This document shows, piece after piece, positions 7,896-16,750 of a stretch of 46,720 bases of DNA. The DNA is taken from positions 1 to 46,720 of the forward strand of contig JAUPWL010000003.1 of assembly GCA_030916565.1 (NCBI GenBank). Reading direction: 5' to 3'. A program made the translations under genes and the position numbers. Numbering within the stretch: the first letter of the stretch is position 1; each line of letters begins with the position of its first letter. Origin of the DNA: Patescibacteria group bacterium. GTDB taxonomy: Bacteria > Patescibacteriota > Saccharimonadia > Saccharimonadales > Saccharimonadaceae. A model generated the notes under the pieces. The model searched no databases, was not told the DNA's origin, and worked only from the letters and a program-made list of their open reading frames with translations.

Positions 7896-8147
7896 ATGTT
7901 CCACCGTGGACGTCATCATTTTTTCGAGCGTCAAGATAACGCAAACAATGGTTCTACTGAACCAGAAGAAACACTAGTCGTGGCAAGCAGTAGCCGGGAA
8001 TGGCTCGAAAGCCATCCTCTGACCGATGAAGAGCAGCGTGAATTCGAACGTCAGCTGCAAAAAGAAGCCACCAACTCGACAGCGAAAAACCTCGGCAAGA
8101 AAGCCGTTCGCCGCAATATGTGGGATCTACCCGAGGGATACCAATAG
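7896..8147 (+). CDS. 83-aa charged hypothetical protein between atpD and atpC
   Basis: Small soluble protein, His-rich at the N-terminus (RGRHHFF), acidic middle (LTDEEQREFERQLQKEA) and basic C-terminal tail. No family recognised. Evidence that it is real: a consensus promoter (7786-7813), a strong Shine-Dalgarno AAAGGAG 8 nt upstream, and a strong terminator directly after it. It is transcribed against the surrounding ATP synthase genes. A role in the ATP synthase is possible only by position. Confidence 0.7.
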   Translation: MFHRGRHHFFERQDNANNGSTEPEETLVVASSSREWLESHPLTDEEQREFERQLQKEATNSTAKNLGKKAVRRNMWDLPEGYQ

Positions 8148-8168
8148 GGGCGGTTCTCTTAATATCAG

Positions 8169-8194
8169 AAAAGACCGGCATGTGCCGGTCTTTT
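8169..8194. terminator. Bidirectional terminator
   Basis: AAAAGACCGGCA and TGCCGGTCTTTT form a 12-bp stem with A and T tracts on either side, so it can stop both the 83-aa gene (+) and the atpD-containing transcript (-). It means atpC is probably not reached by the main ATP synthase transcript. Confidence 0.85.
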
Positions 8195-8214
8195 CTTTGT
8201 GACTAGCCTGTAGA

Positions 8215-9642
<1,428 letters not shown>

Positions 9643-9669
9643 TCAGTAGTTTATTGGGTGCTTGTCGTA

Positions 9670-9909
9670 TCATTTTGGACCTCCGCCGATGTTGAAATGT
9701 GATTGCATTTCGTCAGGGAGATGCGGCTGTTCGAATGGACTGAACCGACGCAACAGTTGTGGTCGTTGGAATAATGCCATGCGCGCCATCCGTTCTTCGA
9801 TCATTGTTCGCAAAATCGGTGACATCTGCATTTCCATCTCTGGATGTGCCAATGGCTGTTCGGTCACCGGTACAACGTAGCCGCGATCATTCATCTCGAA
9901 GCCTCTCAT
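9670..9909 (-). CDS. 79-aa hypothetical protein encoded between atpG and atpD
   Basis: Met-, Arg- and Pro-rich small protein (EMEMQMSPILRTMIEERMARMALFQRPQLLRRF) without transmembrane segment or Cys. Its ATG overlaps the atpG stop codon (ATGA, 9909-9906), a sign of translational coupling. It sits between two core F1 genes where most bacteria have nothing. No family recognised; it may be a lineage-specific assembly or regulatory factor of F1. Confidence 0.7.
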   Translation of the reverse strand: MRGFEMNDRGYVVPVTEQPLAHPEMEMQMSPILRTMIEERMARMALFQRPQLLRRFSPFEQPHLPDEMQSHFNIGGGPK

Positions 9910-10775
9910 TTCATTGCCTCCACACCACCGCTGATTTCGGCGAGTTCCTGGGTAATTGCACCTTGTCGGGCTTTATTCATCGCCAGAGTCAAATCATCAA
10001 TCAAATCATTGGCGTTATCGGTAGCGTTTTTCATAGCTAACATACGCATAATGTATTCAGATGCACGAGCTGTCAAAAGTGCGTGATATACCTGCGCTTC
10101 GATCAATCGATAGGTGACTGCTTCGAGGACTTCTTCGGCGCTTGGTTCAAATTCGGCGGTGCGTACAGCGTCGCTGACCTCTGTTTTTTCGTAGCCCGCA
10201 GGCAAAATTCGTTGCACGGTTGCCTGTTGATTAACGCTCGTGATGAACTGTGTGAACACAACATCAACAACATCAACTTCGCCAGACTCAAATTTCTCAA
10301 TCGCCGTTTCGACGATGGCACGCAACTGTCCTCCGGCTGGGTCGTCAGGTAGATCCTGGTATACACCAGCAACTTCGATACCTTTCACACGCGAAACAAA
10401 TCGGCTGGCACGGCGGCCAATAGTAATAGTCGAGCTTTTGACGCCTGCAGTCTGATCATCGAGCAGCTGTTTAGCGTATAGTTTCAACACGTTCGCATCA
10501 TATGCACCGGCCAGACCTTTATCGGTGGCAATCACAATCAGCAAACGGCCTTTTGTCTTTTCACGGACCTTATACAGTGGATGGCGGTCAGTTTCGCCCT
10601 GATTAGCCAAATGGGTCAAAATTTCGTTCGCCATTTGCGTATAGGGAGTAGAGGCTTTTTCAGCTTCTTGAGCTTTGCGCATCTTGCTCGCAGCAACCAA
10701 CTGCATAGCCTTGGTAATCTGTTTGGTCGATTTGACCGAACGGATACGTGTTTTGAGGGCGCGAGTACTAGGCAT
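9906..10775 (-). CDS. atpG: F-type ATP synthase gamma subunit
   Basis: 289-aa rotor shaft of F1. Typical N-terminus with RIRSVKSTKQITKAMQLVAASKMRKAQ and C-terminus RASEYIMRMLAMKNATDNANDLIDDLTLAMNKARQGAITQELAEISGG, the two helices of the coiled-coil shaft. Full length. The start codon overlaps the stop codon of the 51-aa ORF upstream (TAATG) and the stop overlaps the start of the 79-aa ORF downstream. Confidence 0.96.
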   Translation of the reverse strand: MPSTRALKTRIRSVKSTKQITKAMQLVAASKMRKAQEAEKASTPYTQMANEILTHLANQGETDRHPLYKVREKTKGRLLIVIATDKGLAGAYDANVLKLYAKQLLDDQTAGVKSSTITIGRRASRFVSRVKGIEVAGVYQDLPDDPAGGQLRAIVETAIEKFESGEVDVVDVVFTQFITSVNQQATVQRILPAGYEKTEVSDAVRTAEFEPSAEEVLEAVTYRLIEAQVYHALLTARASEYIMRMLAMKNATDNANDLIDDLTLAMNKARQGAITQELAEISGGVEAMK

Positions 10776-10930
10776 TAGTCCTCCTGCTCCGTCGTCGCGG
10801 TATCGTTCACAGCAGCCGGCTCTTCGACAACAACCGCTTCTGGTGCAGGCACGTCAACTTCAAGGTTCTGACGAGCCCTAGCAAGAGCGTTCACAAACTC
10901 CCAACCGTTATTTGACGGCCTTACAACCAT
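10775..10930 (-). CDS. 51-aa acidic small protein encoded between atpA and atpG
   Basis: A short open frame starts 2 nt after the atpA stop and ends in a TAATG overlap with the atpG start. Product begins MVVRPSNNGWEFVNALARAR and ends in an acidic Ala/Val/Glu-rich tail (PEAVVVEEPAAVNDTATTEQED). GAGGA lies about 6 nt upstream of the ATG, inside the end of atpA. The tight spacing and overlap argue that it is translated. No family recognised. It may be a lineage-specific partner of the ATP synthase or simply serve to couple translation from atpA to atpG. Confidence 0.7.
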   Translation of the reverse strand: MVVRPSNNGWEFVNALARARQNLEVDVPAPEAVVVEEPAAVNDTATTEQED

Positions 10931-10932
10931 TA

Positions 10933-12468
10933 TTATTCCTCGAATCCTTTCGCGACGGTTTTCGCAACTTTATCCAGGATCTTGGTGCTTGGAGAATCAT
11001 CAGAGATTTTTTCGTCACCCTTGTTCAGTTCCTGCATTTCTTTCTTGTGATCAGTCCAGAGGCGAGTCAATAGTGCAGTCTGGGCTTCTTTGATTTTGGC
11101 AACAGGAACATTATCAAATGCACCGCTGTTGACCGCGTGAATTGATGCAACCTGCTCCCAGACACCCATTGGGCTGTACTGGTGTTGTTTCAACAGTTCA
11201 GTCAAACGCTGACCGCGTTCGATCTGTGATTTGGTTGCTTCGTCAAGGTCACTGCCGAACTGCGCAAATGATGCCAATTCGCGGAACTGCGATAGACCAA
11301 GTTTCAAGTGAGAACCGACAGATTTAACAGATTTCGTCTGTGCGTCACCACCGACACGAGAGACTGACAAACCGGCACTAATCGCTGGACGAATACCTTG
11401 GTTGAACAGGTCTGTTTCCATAAAGATCTGACCGTCAGTGATTGAGATCACGTTGGTTGGGATATATGCAGAGATGTCACCAGCTTGCGTCTCGATGATT
11501 GGCAGTGCAGTCAGTGAACCAGCACCCAATTTGTCAGACAATTTCGCAGAACGCTCAAGGAGGCGTGAGTGCAGATAGAAGACGTCACCAGGGAAGGCTT
11601 CACGTCCTGGTGGACGGCGAAGCAACAGTGACATCTGACGGTACGCAACCGCGTGTTTCGTCAAATCATCGTAGATAATGAGCGCGTGCTTTTTGTTGTC
11701 GCGGAAATATTCACCCATCGCAGTCGCAGCGTATGGCGCGAGGTAGAGTAGTGATGCAGGATCAGATGGACCAGTTGCAACGATGATGGTTTGGTCCATG
11801 ACACCTTCTTCTTTGAGGCGTTCAACCAAACGAGCGATTTTTGATAGTTTCTGGCCAATCGCGACATAGATATTCACCACGCCAGTCTTTTGGCGACCTT
11901 GGTTGATCATTGTGTCGATAGCGATTGCTGTTTTACCAGTTTGGCGGTCACCGATAATCAACTCGCGCTGACCACGACCGATAGGGAACATAGCGTCGAT
12001 AGCAACGATACCAGTCATCATAGGTTCGTGGACGTGTTTACGACCCAAGACACCGATAGCTTCGCGCTCAACCAATCCACGCTGTTTGGTTTTGATCGCA
12101 GGACCACCGTCAAGAGGTTTACCGAGTGGGTCAACCACACGACCAAGTAGTTCTTCGCCAACAGGTACGTCCAGCACCGTACCCTTCAATGTGACCTTGT
12201 TACCAGCAGATACAGACTCGTCGCCACCCAACAGCACGGCACCGATTTCGTCTTCGTTCAAGTTCAATGCGAATGCTTCGACAACGCCATCACGCGTTTC
12301 GATTTGGAGTACTTCGCTGTAACCGGCTGCGCGAAGGCCGTAGACCCATGCGACACCGTCACCCACACGGGTAACGATACCGACGCTTTCAAGGTCGCCT
12401 GATACTTCCAGGGCGCCGATGGCGTCGCGGAGTTCTTTGCTGAGATCTGTGATGGTGAGTTCTGCCAT
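10933..12468 (-). CDS. atpA: F-type ATP synthase alpha subunit
   Basis: 511-aa regulatory nucleotide-binding subunit of F1. Visible: [24 protein letters not shown], Walker [102 protein letters not shown], and [14 protein letters not shown]. Full length. The C-terminus carries a slightly longer charged tail ([23 protein letters not shown] split by linker residues). Follows atpH by 10 nt. Confidence 0.97.
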   Translation of the reverse strand: MAELTITDLSKELRDAIGALEVSGDLESVGIVTRVGDGVAWVYGLRAAGYSEVLQIETRDGVVEAFALNLNEDEIGAVLLGGDESVSAGNKVTLKGTVLDVPVGEELLGRVVDPLGKPLDGGPAIKTKQRGLVEREAIGVLGRKHVHEPMMTGIVAIDAMFPIGRGQRELIIGDRQTGKTAIAIDTMINQGRQKTGVVNIYVAIGQKLSKIARLVERLKEEGVMDQTIIVATGPSDPASLLYLAPYAATAMGEYFRDNKKHALIIYDDLTKHAVAYRQMSLLLRRPPGREAFPGDVFYLHSRLLERSAKLSDKLGAGSLTALPIIETQAGDISAYIPTNVISITDGQIFMETDLFNQGIRPAISAGLSVSRVGGDAQTKSVKSVGSHLKLGLSQFRELASFAQFGSDLDEATKSQIERGQRLTELLKQHQYSPMGVWEQVASIHAVNSGAFDNVPVAKIKEAQTALLTRLWTDHKKEMQELNKGDEKISDDSPSTKILDKVAKTVAKGFEE

Positions 12469-12478
12469 AATTTTTTCC

Positions 12479-12868
12479 TTATATCTTGCTTGCTGTTAAT
12501 TGGTCTAGTCGGTGGCGGAGTGTCGTATCCAGCCGCTGGTCTGGTGTTTCGATTCTGACACCGCCCAGGAGACTTTCGTCTACTTCTTGCCGCAGATGAA
12601 CATCTTTGGCGGCGGTTTTGTTCTTTAAATATGCAGTGATGGTATGTTCGGTATCTTGTGAAAGTTCACGTGCACTGGCAATGTCGGCGAGGAGAACGCC
12701 ACGCTGAGCCAGAGCAGCTTCGATGTCACGGACAATCAACGTCACTTCGCGGGTTCGTTTGGATTCAACCAAATAGGCCGCAAGTGGTTTGGCGACATTG
12801 CGCCCAGCCAGCAGTTCGTCAGCAAAATATGCTGCGATTTTCCTACGTGAAAGCCGGGCACCCGCCAT
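12479..12868 (-). CDS. atpH: F-type ATP synthase delta subunit, short form
   Basis: 129-aa peripheral-stalk protein linking F1 alpha to the b subunit. The C-terminal signature [27 protein letters not shown] matches the OSCP/delta family. At 129 aa it is clearly shorter than the usual ~175-180 aa, so the N-terminal six-helix bundle is reduced or highly divergent ([21 protein letters not shown]). ATG overlaps the atpF stop (TAATG). Confidence 0.85.
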   Translation of the reverse strand: MAGARLSRRKIAAYFADELLAGRNVAKPLAAYLVESKRTREVTLIVRDIEAALAQRGVLLADIASARELSQDTEHTITAYLKNKTAAKDVHLRQEVDESLLGGVRIETPDQRLDTTLRHRLDQLTASKI

Positions 12869-13407
12869 TACGCGTTTTCCTTGACCGCGTCAGCGATAAT
12901 TTTCTTGTCGATATCTTTTGAAACAGCGTTACCTACGACTTTTTCAGTCGCAAGGGCTACCAGTTCAATCATGTCGTTATGAAGTGCTTTGCGCGCTGCA
13001 ATAACGTCCTTTTCCAACTGTTCGTGTGCGTCTTTGACAATTTTCTCGGCACGCGATTTTGCTTTTTCTTCACTCGTCGCGATCATCGCGTTTGCTTCGT
13101 CTTTGGCTGTTGCGACGATTTCTTTCGCCTCTGCGCGAGCCTCTTTCAAAAGCTTGGCTAGTTCTTCCTGTGCTTCTTCGGCTTTCTTTTCAGCAGCTTC
13201 AGCAGCTTTCGTGCCTGCCTCGATCGCTTCTTGGCGATCATCGACGGCTTTCATCAATGGGGGAAAGACGAATTTAGACAGGATGAATACGAGAATCAAA
13301 AATGCGACGACCTGGAATAGCAACATCTGACCGTCAATGCCAAGTGAGGTGAAAATATCACCCGAGGCTTTTTCTGTCGTTGCAAACTGTGTAAATAGGT
13401 TCGTCAT
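12868..13407 (-). CDS. atpF: F-type ATP synthase b subunit
   Basis: 179-aa peripheral stalk. One N-terminal transmembrane helix (about residues 27-50, MLLFQVVAFLILVFILSKFV), then a long Ala/Glu/Lys-rich coiled coil (EAGTKAAEAAEKKAEEAQEE onward) ending in helices ALHNDMIELVALATEKVVGNAVSKD that bind delta. Somewhat longer N-terminus than typical. Order and spacing are those of a standard operon. Confidence 0.94.
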   Translation of the reverse strand: MTNLFTQFATTEKASGDIFTSLGIDGQMLLFQVVAFLILVFILSKFVFPPLMKAVDDRQEAIEAGTKAAEAAEKKAEEAQEELAKLLKEARAEAKEIVATAKDEANAMIATSEEKAKSRAEKIVKDAHEQLEKDVIAARKALHNDMIELVALATEKVVGNAVSKDIDKKIIADAVKENA

Positions 13408-13423
13408 GTGATTCCTTAACTAT

Positions 13424-13642
13424 TTAGCCGGCTACTGCTTTTGCGATGAAGGCAACAACGATACCGATGATGGCCAAAGAGTCGGCAAAGACGATCGCGG
13501 TGATCATCAATGTACGGATCTGACCTAGTTGTTCTGGGTTACGGCCGAATGCACCCAATGCGCCACCACCGATAACACCAATACCTACTGCCGCGCCCAG
13601 GGCTGGCAATGCGTACGCTAGTACGAAAGCTAATTGTTCCAT
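13424..13642 (-). CDS. atpE: F-type ATP synthase c subunit
   Basis: 72-aa proteolipid of the rotor ring. Two transmembrane helices joined by the conserved polar loop GRNPEQ. Helix 1 has the Gly-rich packing motif (GAAVGIGVIGGGALGAF). The ion-carrying carboxylate in helix 2 is Asp54 (AIVFADSLAIIG), where many bacteria have Glu. I see no clear sodium-binding signature, so proton coupling is assumed. AAGGAG precedes the ATG. Confidence 0.95.
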   Translation of the reverse strand: MEQLAFVLAYALPALGAAVGIGVIGGGALGAFGRNPEQLGQIRTLMITAIVFADSLAIIGIVVAFIAKAVAG

Positions 13643-13677
13643 TTTTTTCTCCTTTTATAATTACCTATATTATACCA

Positions 13678-14511
13678 TCACTCTGTGGATGCCGCCGTCT
13701 TGTTGTGACTATCAGCAGGTGAGTGATCGCGGGATGTGATTTGATCGTGATGATCCCCATGGCTCTCGATTGCGAGCGAGGTAAAAATCACGGTCAAGAT
13801 AAAGAAAACGTAGGCCTGAACGAACCCAATAAAGAGTTCGAATGCCATGAATGGAGGAAGGGCAATGACTGAAACAAATCCGGTTAGTACCGCCAAAATA
13901 ACCAACAAAATTTCACCAGCAAATGCGTTACCGAACATTCGGACGCTCAGCGCCGCGTAGCGTGAAAATTCACCAATGAATTCCAGAATACCTTCGAAAG
14001 AACCAATTGGGTCTTTGATAGGGTTACGGAAATAGCGTTTGAGGCTGCCGATCGGACCATGAGCACGAAGCGCCAGGTACTGAACGGTGAAAAAGACGAT
14101 AATTGCCACAGCAAAGGTAAAGTTCAGATCAGCGTTCACCGCACGAAGCACCGGTACGCCGTTCCATTTGATCGAATCAAGTCCTGGCAGGACACTCATC
14201 CAATAACCAAACAGCATGACAAAAAAGATACTCAGAGCAAGCGGCGCGATTTTGCGTGCGACGGCTTTATCGGGGACCACATCATAGACTTGGCCCAACA
14301 TACCTTCGAACGCCCACTGCGCCAGACCAACAAATCGGTTGTATTTGCGTTTTTTGACTTTACTGACGACATACCCGAATGCGACAAACATCAGCACGAG
14401 GCTGAGAAGCTGCGTCAACATACTATTTGTGACAGGGAAATTACCAATATGAAACAGTGTACCTGCTCCGACATGGATTTCTATTTCACTTGCTGCAAAT
14501 TGTTGAAACAT
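13678..14511 (-). CDS. atpB: F-type ATP synthase a subunit
   Basis: 277-aa membrane stator with five or six transmembrane helices. The essential stator Arg lies in SRYAALSVRMFGNAFAGEILLVILA (RMFGNAFAGE hallmark). The last helices (FELFIGFVQAYVFFILTVIFTSLAI) match the family. The C-terminus carries a His/Asp-rich soluble tail (ESHGDHHDQITSRDHSPADSHNK), longer than usual. ATG overlaps the stop of the atpZ-like gene (TAATG). Confidence 0.95.
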   Translation of the reverse strand: MFQQFAASEIEIHVGAGTLFHIGNFPVTNSMLTQLLSLVLMFVAFGYVVSKVKKRKYNRFVGLAQWAFEGMLGQVYDVVPDKAVARKIAPLALSIFFVMLFGYWMSVLPGLDSIKWNGVPVLRAVNADLNFTFAVAIIVFFTVQYLALRAHGPIGSLKRYFRNPIKDPIGSFEGILEFIGEFSRYAALSVRMFGNAFAGEILLVILAVLTGFVSVIALPPFMAFELFIGFVQAYVFFILTVIFTSLAIESHGDHHDQITSRDHSPADSHNKTAASTE

Positions 14512-14771
14512 TATTGTTGCTCGTTCGCTTTCTTATAGAGTTGCCTGATGAGAAACGTTGTGACGATAATCCCTACGACCAGTCCGCCGACGGCGAACCG
14601 TGGCTCGGTACCTTGCATACTGTCGATCCACAGTCCCAGTAGTGTACCTCCGAGCGTAGGTATAAACATCCGCCACGTGGTGTCAGCTGCGATCATGAAC
14701 AAAATTAAAGCCGCTGATTTTTCCGGCGGTTTCGGTTTGTCGTCGCTGTTTTTGGCCGCGGCAGAGCTCAT
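14511..14771 (-). CDS. atpZ: AtpZ/AtpI-like membrane protein, first gene of the ATP synthase operon
   Basis: 86-aa protein with a charged N-terminus and two transmembrane helices (about 22-48 and 58-78), the layout of AtpZ/AtpI proteins encoded ahead of atpB. Members are implicated in c-ring assembly or divalent cation transport. Starts the operon. The upstream minus strand contains TTGCCA-17-TAAAGT or a TATACG only 4 nt from the ATG; the promoter is not clear. The gene symbol is by position and topology. Confidence 0.75.
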   Translation of the reverse strand: MSSAAAKNSDDKPKPPEKSAALILFMIAADTTWRMFIPTLGGTLLGLWIDSMQGTEPRFAVGGLVVGIIVTTFLIRQLYKKANEQQ

Positions 14772-14873
14772 TACTCGTATACTTTAACAGATATAAAATA
14801 GGGTGGCAAGTAAAGTGCCCATTATCGATTGTTTTCCAGCCGGAACTCAGCGTTATAGGATACAATCATCATT

Positions 14874-15080
14874 ATGCCACGCAGAAACAGCAAACCGATC
14901 AAACGCGTTCCGTTCACCATCGTGAACAATGATAAAGCCAAAGTACGCTATCCTAACAAACTCGCCGCACAGCGTGCCGCCGAAGAACGCATGCTGCTGC
15001 ACCCAAATCTTGAAATTACTGTCTATCAAGGCCTCGACCGCGGCTGGTACCTCACCCGAAAAAACGTCGAAAACAGTTGA
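14874..15080 (+). CDS. 68-aa basic hypothetical protein
   Basis: Small basic protein (PRRNSKPIKRVPFTIVNNDKAKVRYPNKLAAQRAAEERML) with a predicted beta-alpha-beta-like pattern ending ITVYQGLDRGWYLTRKN. No family recognised. -10-like TACAAT (14861-14866) ends 7 nt before the ATG with no Shine-Dalgarno, so a leaderless mRNA is likely. Its stop codon overlaps the -35 box of the acyl-CoA dehydrogenase promoter. Confidence 0.6.
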   Translation: MPRRNSKPIKRVPFTIVNNDKAKVRYPNKLAAQRAAEERMLLHPNLEITVYQGLDRGWYLTRKNVENS

Positions 15081-15105
15081 CATTCTCTGCTAACAATACT
15101 ATGAT
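15077..15105 (+). promoter_or_regulatory. Sigma-70-type promoter of the acyl-CoA dehydrogenase transcript
   Basis: TTGACA (15077-15082), 17-nt spacer, TATGAT (15100-15105). Expected start near 15112, about 250 nt before the coding region, leaving a long leader. Confidence 0.75.
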
Positions 15106-15111
15106 TGCGCT

Positions 15112-15365
15112 ACTTTATATGGTGAGGATGTAGGGAACATTGACAAGCAGACAAACACAAGGTGAGTTACCGCTACACGCGCACCCGCGCGCGTAGCACT
15201 ATCTCATCTTGTGTTGGTAGGATACACGAGCAGGGGAAACCCTGAGGATGATCGCCTGTGAGAAACCGGAAGGGGAGTGATGACAATCACAACCACAAGG
15301 GCCGGGCGATTGTCTCGGCGCACCAATGTCACCAGCGACACAAATCGAACGGAAGGCTGAACGCC
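15112..15365 (+). ncRNA. Structured 5' leader, candidate riboswitch or cis-regulatory RNA
   Basis: About 250 nt between a good promoter and the acyl-CoA dehydrogenase start, with many helices: ACACAAGGTGAG (15155-15166) with CTCATCTTGTGT (15203-15214); within it GCTACACGCGC (15172-15182) with GCGCGCGTAGC (15187-15197); CAGGG-GAAA-CCCTG with a tetraloop (15231-15244); GATCGCC (15250-15256) with GGCGATT (15305-15311), enclosing GTGAT-gaca-ATCAC (15277-15290); and TGTC/GACA (15327-15340). No coding frame. It matches no riboswitch class I can recall. It could also be a free ncRNA. Confidence 0.55.
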
Positions 15366-16595
15366 ATGACTGAACCAACATTTTCGTTGGAATTGCCCGA
15401 GGAAGTAGCCGACCTGCGCGACTGGGTTCATGAGTTCGCGCTAGAGAAAATCCGTCCGGCAGGACACGAGTGGGACGAACGCGAAGAAACGCCGTGGCCA
15501 CTCATCAAAGAAGCGGCCAAGGTTGGCATCTACACGCCAGAGTTCTTCGCCCAGATGGCATTCGACAAAAGCGGCCTCTTGATGCCGATTGTGCACGAAG
15601 AGCTGTTCTGGGGTGACCCCGGCATCGGACTATCGATTCTGGGCACCGGACTGGCTGCTGCAGCGCTTTCGACGAATGCGTTAGCGGGCGGCAGACCAGA
15701 TCAGTTGCAATGGCTGGCGCCGATGTTCGGTACGCCTGACGACCCCAAAGTCGCGGCGTTCTGTTCATCAGAACCGGGTGCCGGGTCTGACGTTGGCGCC
15801 GTACGTACGCGTGCGCGCTATGACGCAGCAACTGACGAATGGGTGCTCAACGGTACCAAAACCTGGGCGACCAACGGCGGTATTGCGAATATCCATATCG
15901 TCGTCGCATCGGTCTATCCAGAGCTTGGCGCTCGTGGACAGGTGTCGTTTATCGTGCCACCGAACACCCCAGGGTTGTCCCAGGGGCAAAAGTTCAAAAA
16001 GCACGGCATCCGCGCTTCGCACACCGCCGAGGTCATTCTTAACAACGTCCGACTTTCCAGCAACCTCCTGATTGGTGGTATGGAAAGTTTCGAAAAACGA
16101 ATTGCCAAAGTGCGCGCAGGCAGCAGTGCTGGCGGGCAGGCGGCAATGGCGACATTCGAAAAGACACGGCCGTCAGTGGGTGCGATGGGTGTTGGCGTCG
16201 CACGAGCAGCGTACGAATATGCTCTCGAGTACGCCGGTCAGCGTGAACAATTCGGTCGCAAAATCGGTGATTTTCAGGCCATCGGGTTCAAACTCGCTGA
16301 CATGAAGATGCACATCGACGCCTCACGACTGTTGGTCTGGCGTGCGGCCTGGATGGGTGCGAACAACAAACCCTTCAACAGCGCCGAAGGTTCGATGGCC
16401 AAGCTGTATGCAACCGAAACCGCTGTCCGCGTCACCGAAGAGGCAATCCAAATCCTCGGCGGCAACGGCTACACCCGGGATTATCCGGTAGAGCACTGGC
16501 ATCGCGATTCAAAGATCTTGACGATCTTTGAAGGCACCAGCGAGATCCAGCGGCTAGTCATTGCTCGTCGTCTGACCGGCCTGCCGCTCCGCTAA
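15366..16595 (+). CDS. Acyl-CoA dehydrogenase
   Basis: 409-aa flavoprotein of the acyl-CoA dehydrogenase family, which oxidises acyl-CoA to enoyl-CoA with FAD. Visible: AFCSSEPGAGSDVGAVRTRA (substrate/flavin-binding signature 1), LNGTKTWATNGGIANIHIVVA, GIRASHTAEVILNNV, YAGQREQFGRKIGDFQAIGFKLADM, and the C-terminal QILGGNGYTRDYPVEHWHRDSKILTIFEGTSEIQRLVIAR with the usual catalytic-Glu region (IFEGTSE). Best overall likeness is to actinobacterial enzymes (by memory). ATG chosen with GGAAGG about 9 nt upstream. No beta-oxidation partner genes are nearby, odd for a reduced genome. The gene is visibly more GC-rich than its neighbours. Confidence 0.92.
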   Translation: MTEPTFSLELPEEVADLRDWVHEFALEKIRPAGHEWDEREETPWPLIKEAAKVGIYTPEFFAQMAFDKSGLLMPIVHEELFWGDPGIGLSILGTGLAAAALSTNALAGGRPDQLQWLAPMFGTPDDPKVAAFCSSEPGAGSDVGAVRTRARYDAATDEWVLNGTKTWATNGGIANIHIVVASVYPELGARGQVSFIVPPNTPGLSQGQKFKKHGIRASHTAEVILNNVRLSSNLLIGGMESFEKRIAKVRAGSSAGGQAAMATFEKTRPSVGAMGVGVARAAYEYALEYAGQREQFGRKIGDFQAIGFKLADMKMHIDASRLLVWRAAWMGANNKPFNSAEGSMAKLYATETAVRVTEEAIQILGGNGYTRDYPVEHWHRDSKILTIFEGTSEIQRLVIARRLTGLPLR

Positions 16596-16620
16596 CCCGA
16601 AGTAGCGTCTGTTTTGTCAA

Positions 16621-16668
16621 AGCGGCAAGCAGGCAGTGTATTCATACCTGCCTGCTTGTCGCTTTTTC
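16621..16668 (+). terminator. Strong intrinsic terminator after the acyl-CoA dehydrogenase
   Basis: AGCGGCAAGCAGGCAG (16621-16636) pairs with CTGCCTGCTTGTCGCT (16648-16663) over 16 bp with one G-U, followed by TTTTT. A second small hairpin GCCCC-acg-GGGGC with ATTTTTT lies at 16682-16702. Confidence 0.88.
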
Positions 16669-16711
16669 ATTTTATTGGTTGGCCCCACGGGGGCTATTTT
16701 TTGTGAAAAAA

Positions 16712-16740
16712 TTGACACAAAAATAAAAACGCAGTATACC
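16712..16740 (+). promoter_or_regulatory. Promoter of the HExxH protein gene
   Basis: TTGACA (16712-16717), 17-nt spacer, TATACC (16735-16740). The -10 ends 10 nt before the ATG at 16751, so the transcript should begin within a few bases of the start codon. Confidence 0.7.
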
Positions 16741-16750
16741 CATTACAACC

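Noticed and set aside
7896-8147. 83-aa protein as a Pup-like tag for the PafA/Dop pair (ends in EGYQ)
   Set aside because: It lacks a Gly-Gly before the last residue, is basic at the C-terminus rather than acidic and disordered, and is far from the ligase genes.
12979-13330. Plus-strand frames over atpF
   Set aside because: Antisense shadows of the repetitive coiled-coil coding sequence; translations are Ser/Phe-rich without family resemblance.
15240-15275. Hammerhead-like core (CTGAGGA followed by GAAA) in the acyl-CoA dehydrogenase leader
   Set aside because: No helix can form between the two motifs, and the third stem is missing.
15112-15365. RNase P RNA, tmRNA, SRP RNA, cobalamin, SAM or glutamine riboswitch
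   Set aside because: None of the conserved core sequences of these RNAs were found.
15258-15365. N-terminal extension of the acyl-CoA dehydrogenase
   Set aside because: Low-complexity translation with no family match; the ATG at 15366 has a Shine-Dalgarno and starts the homology.
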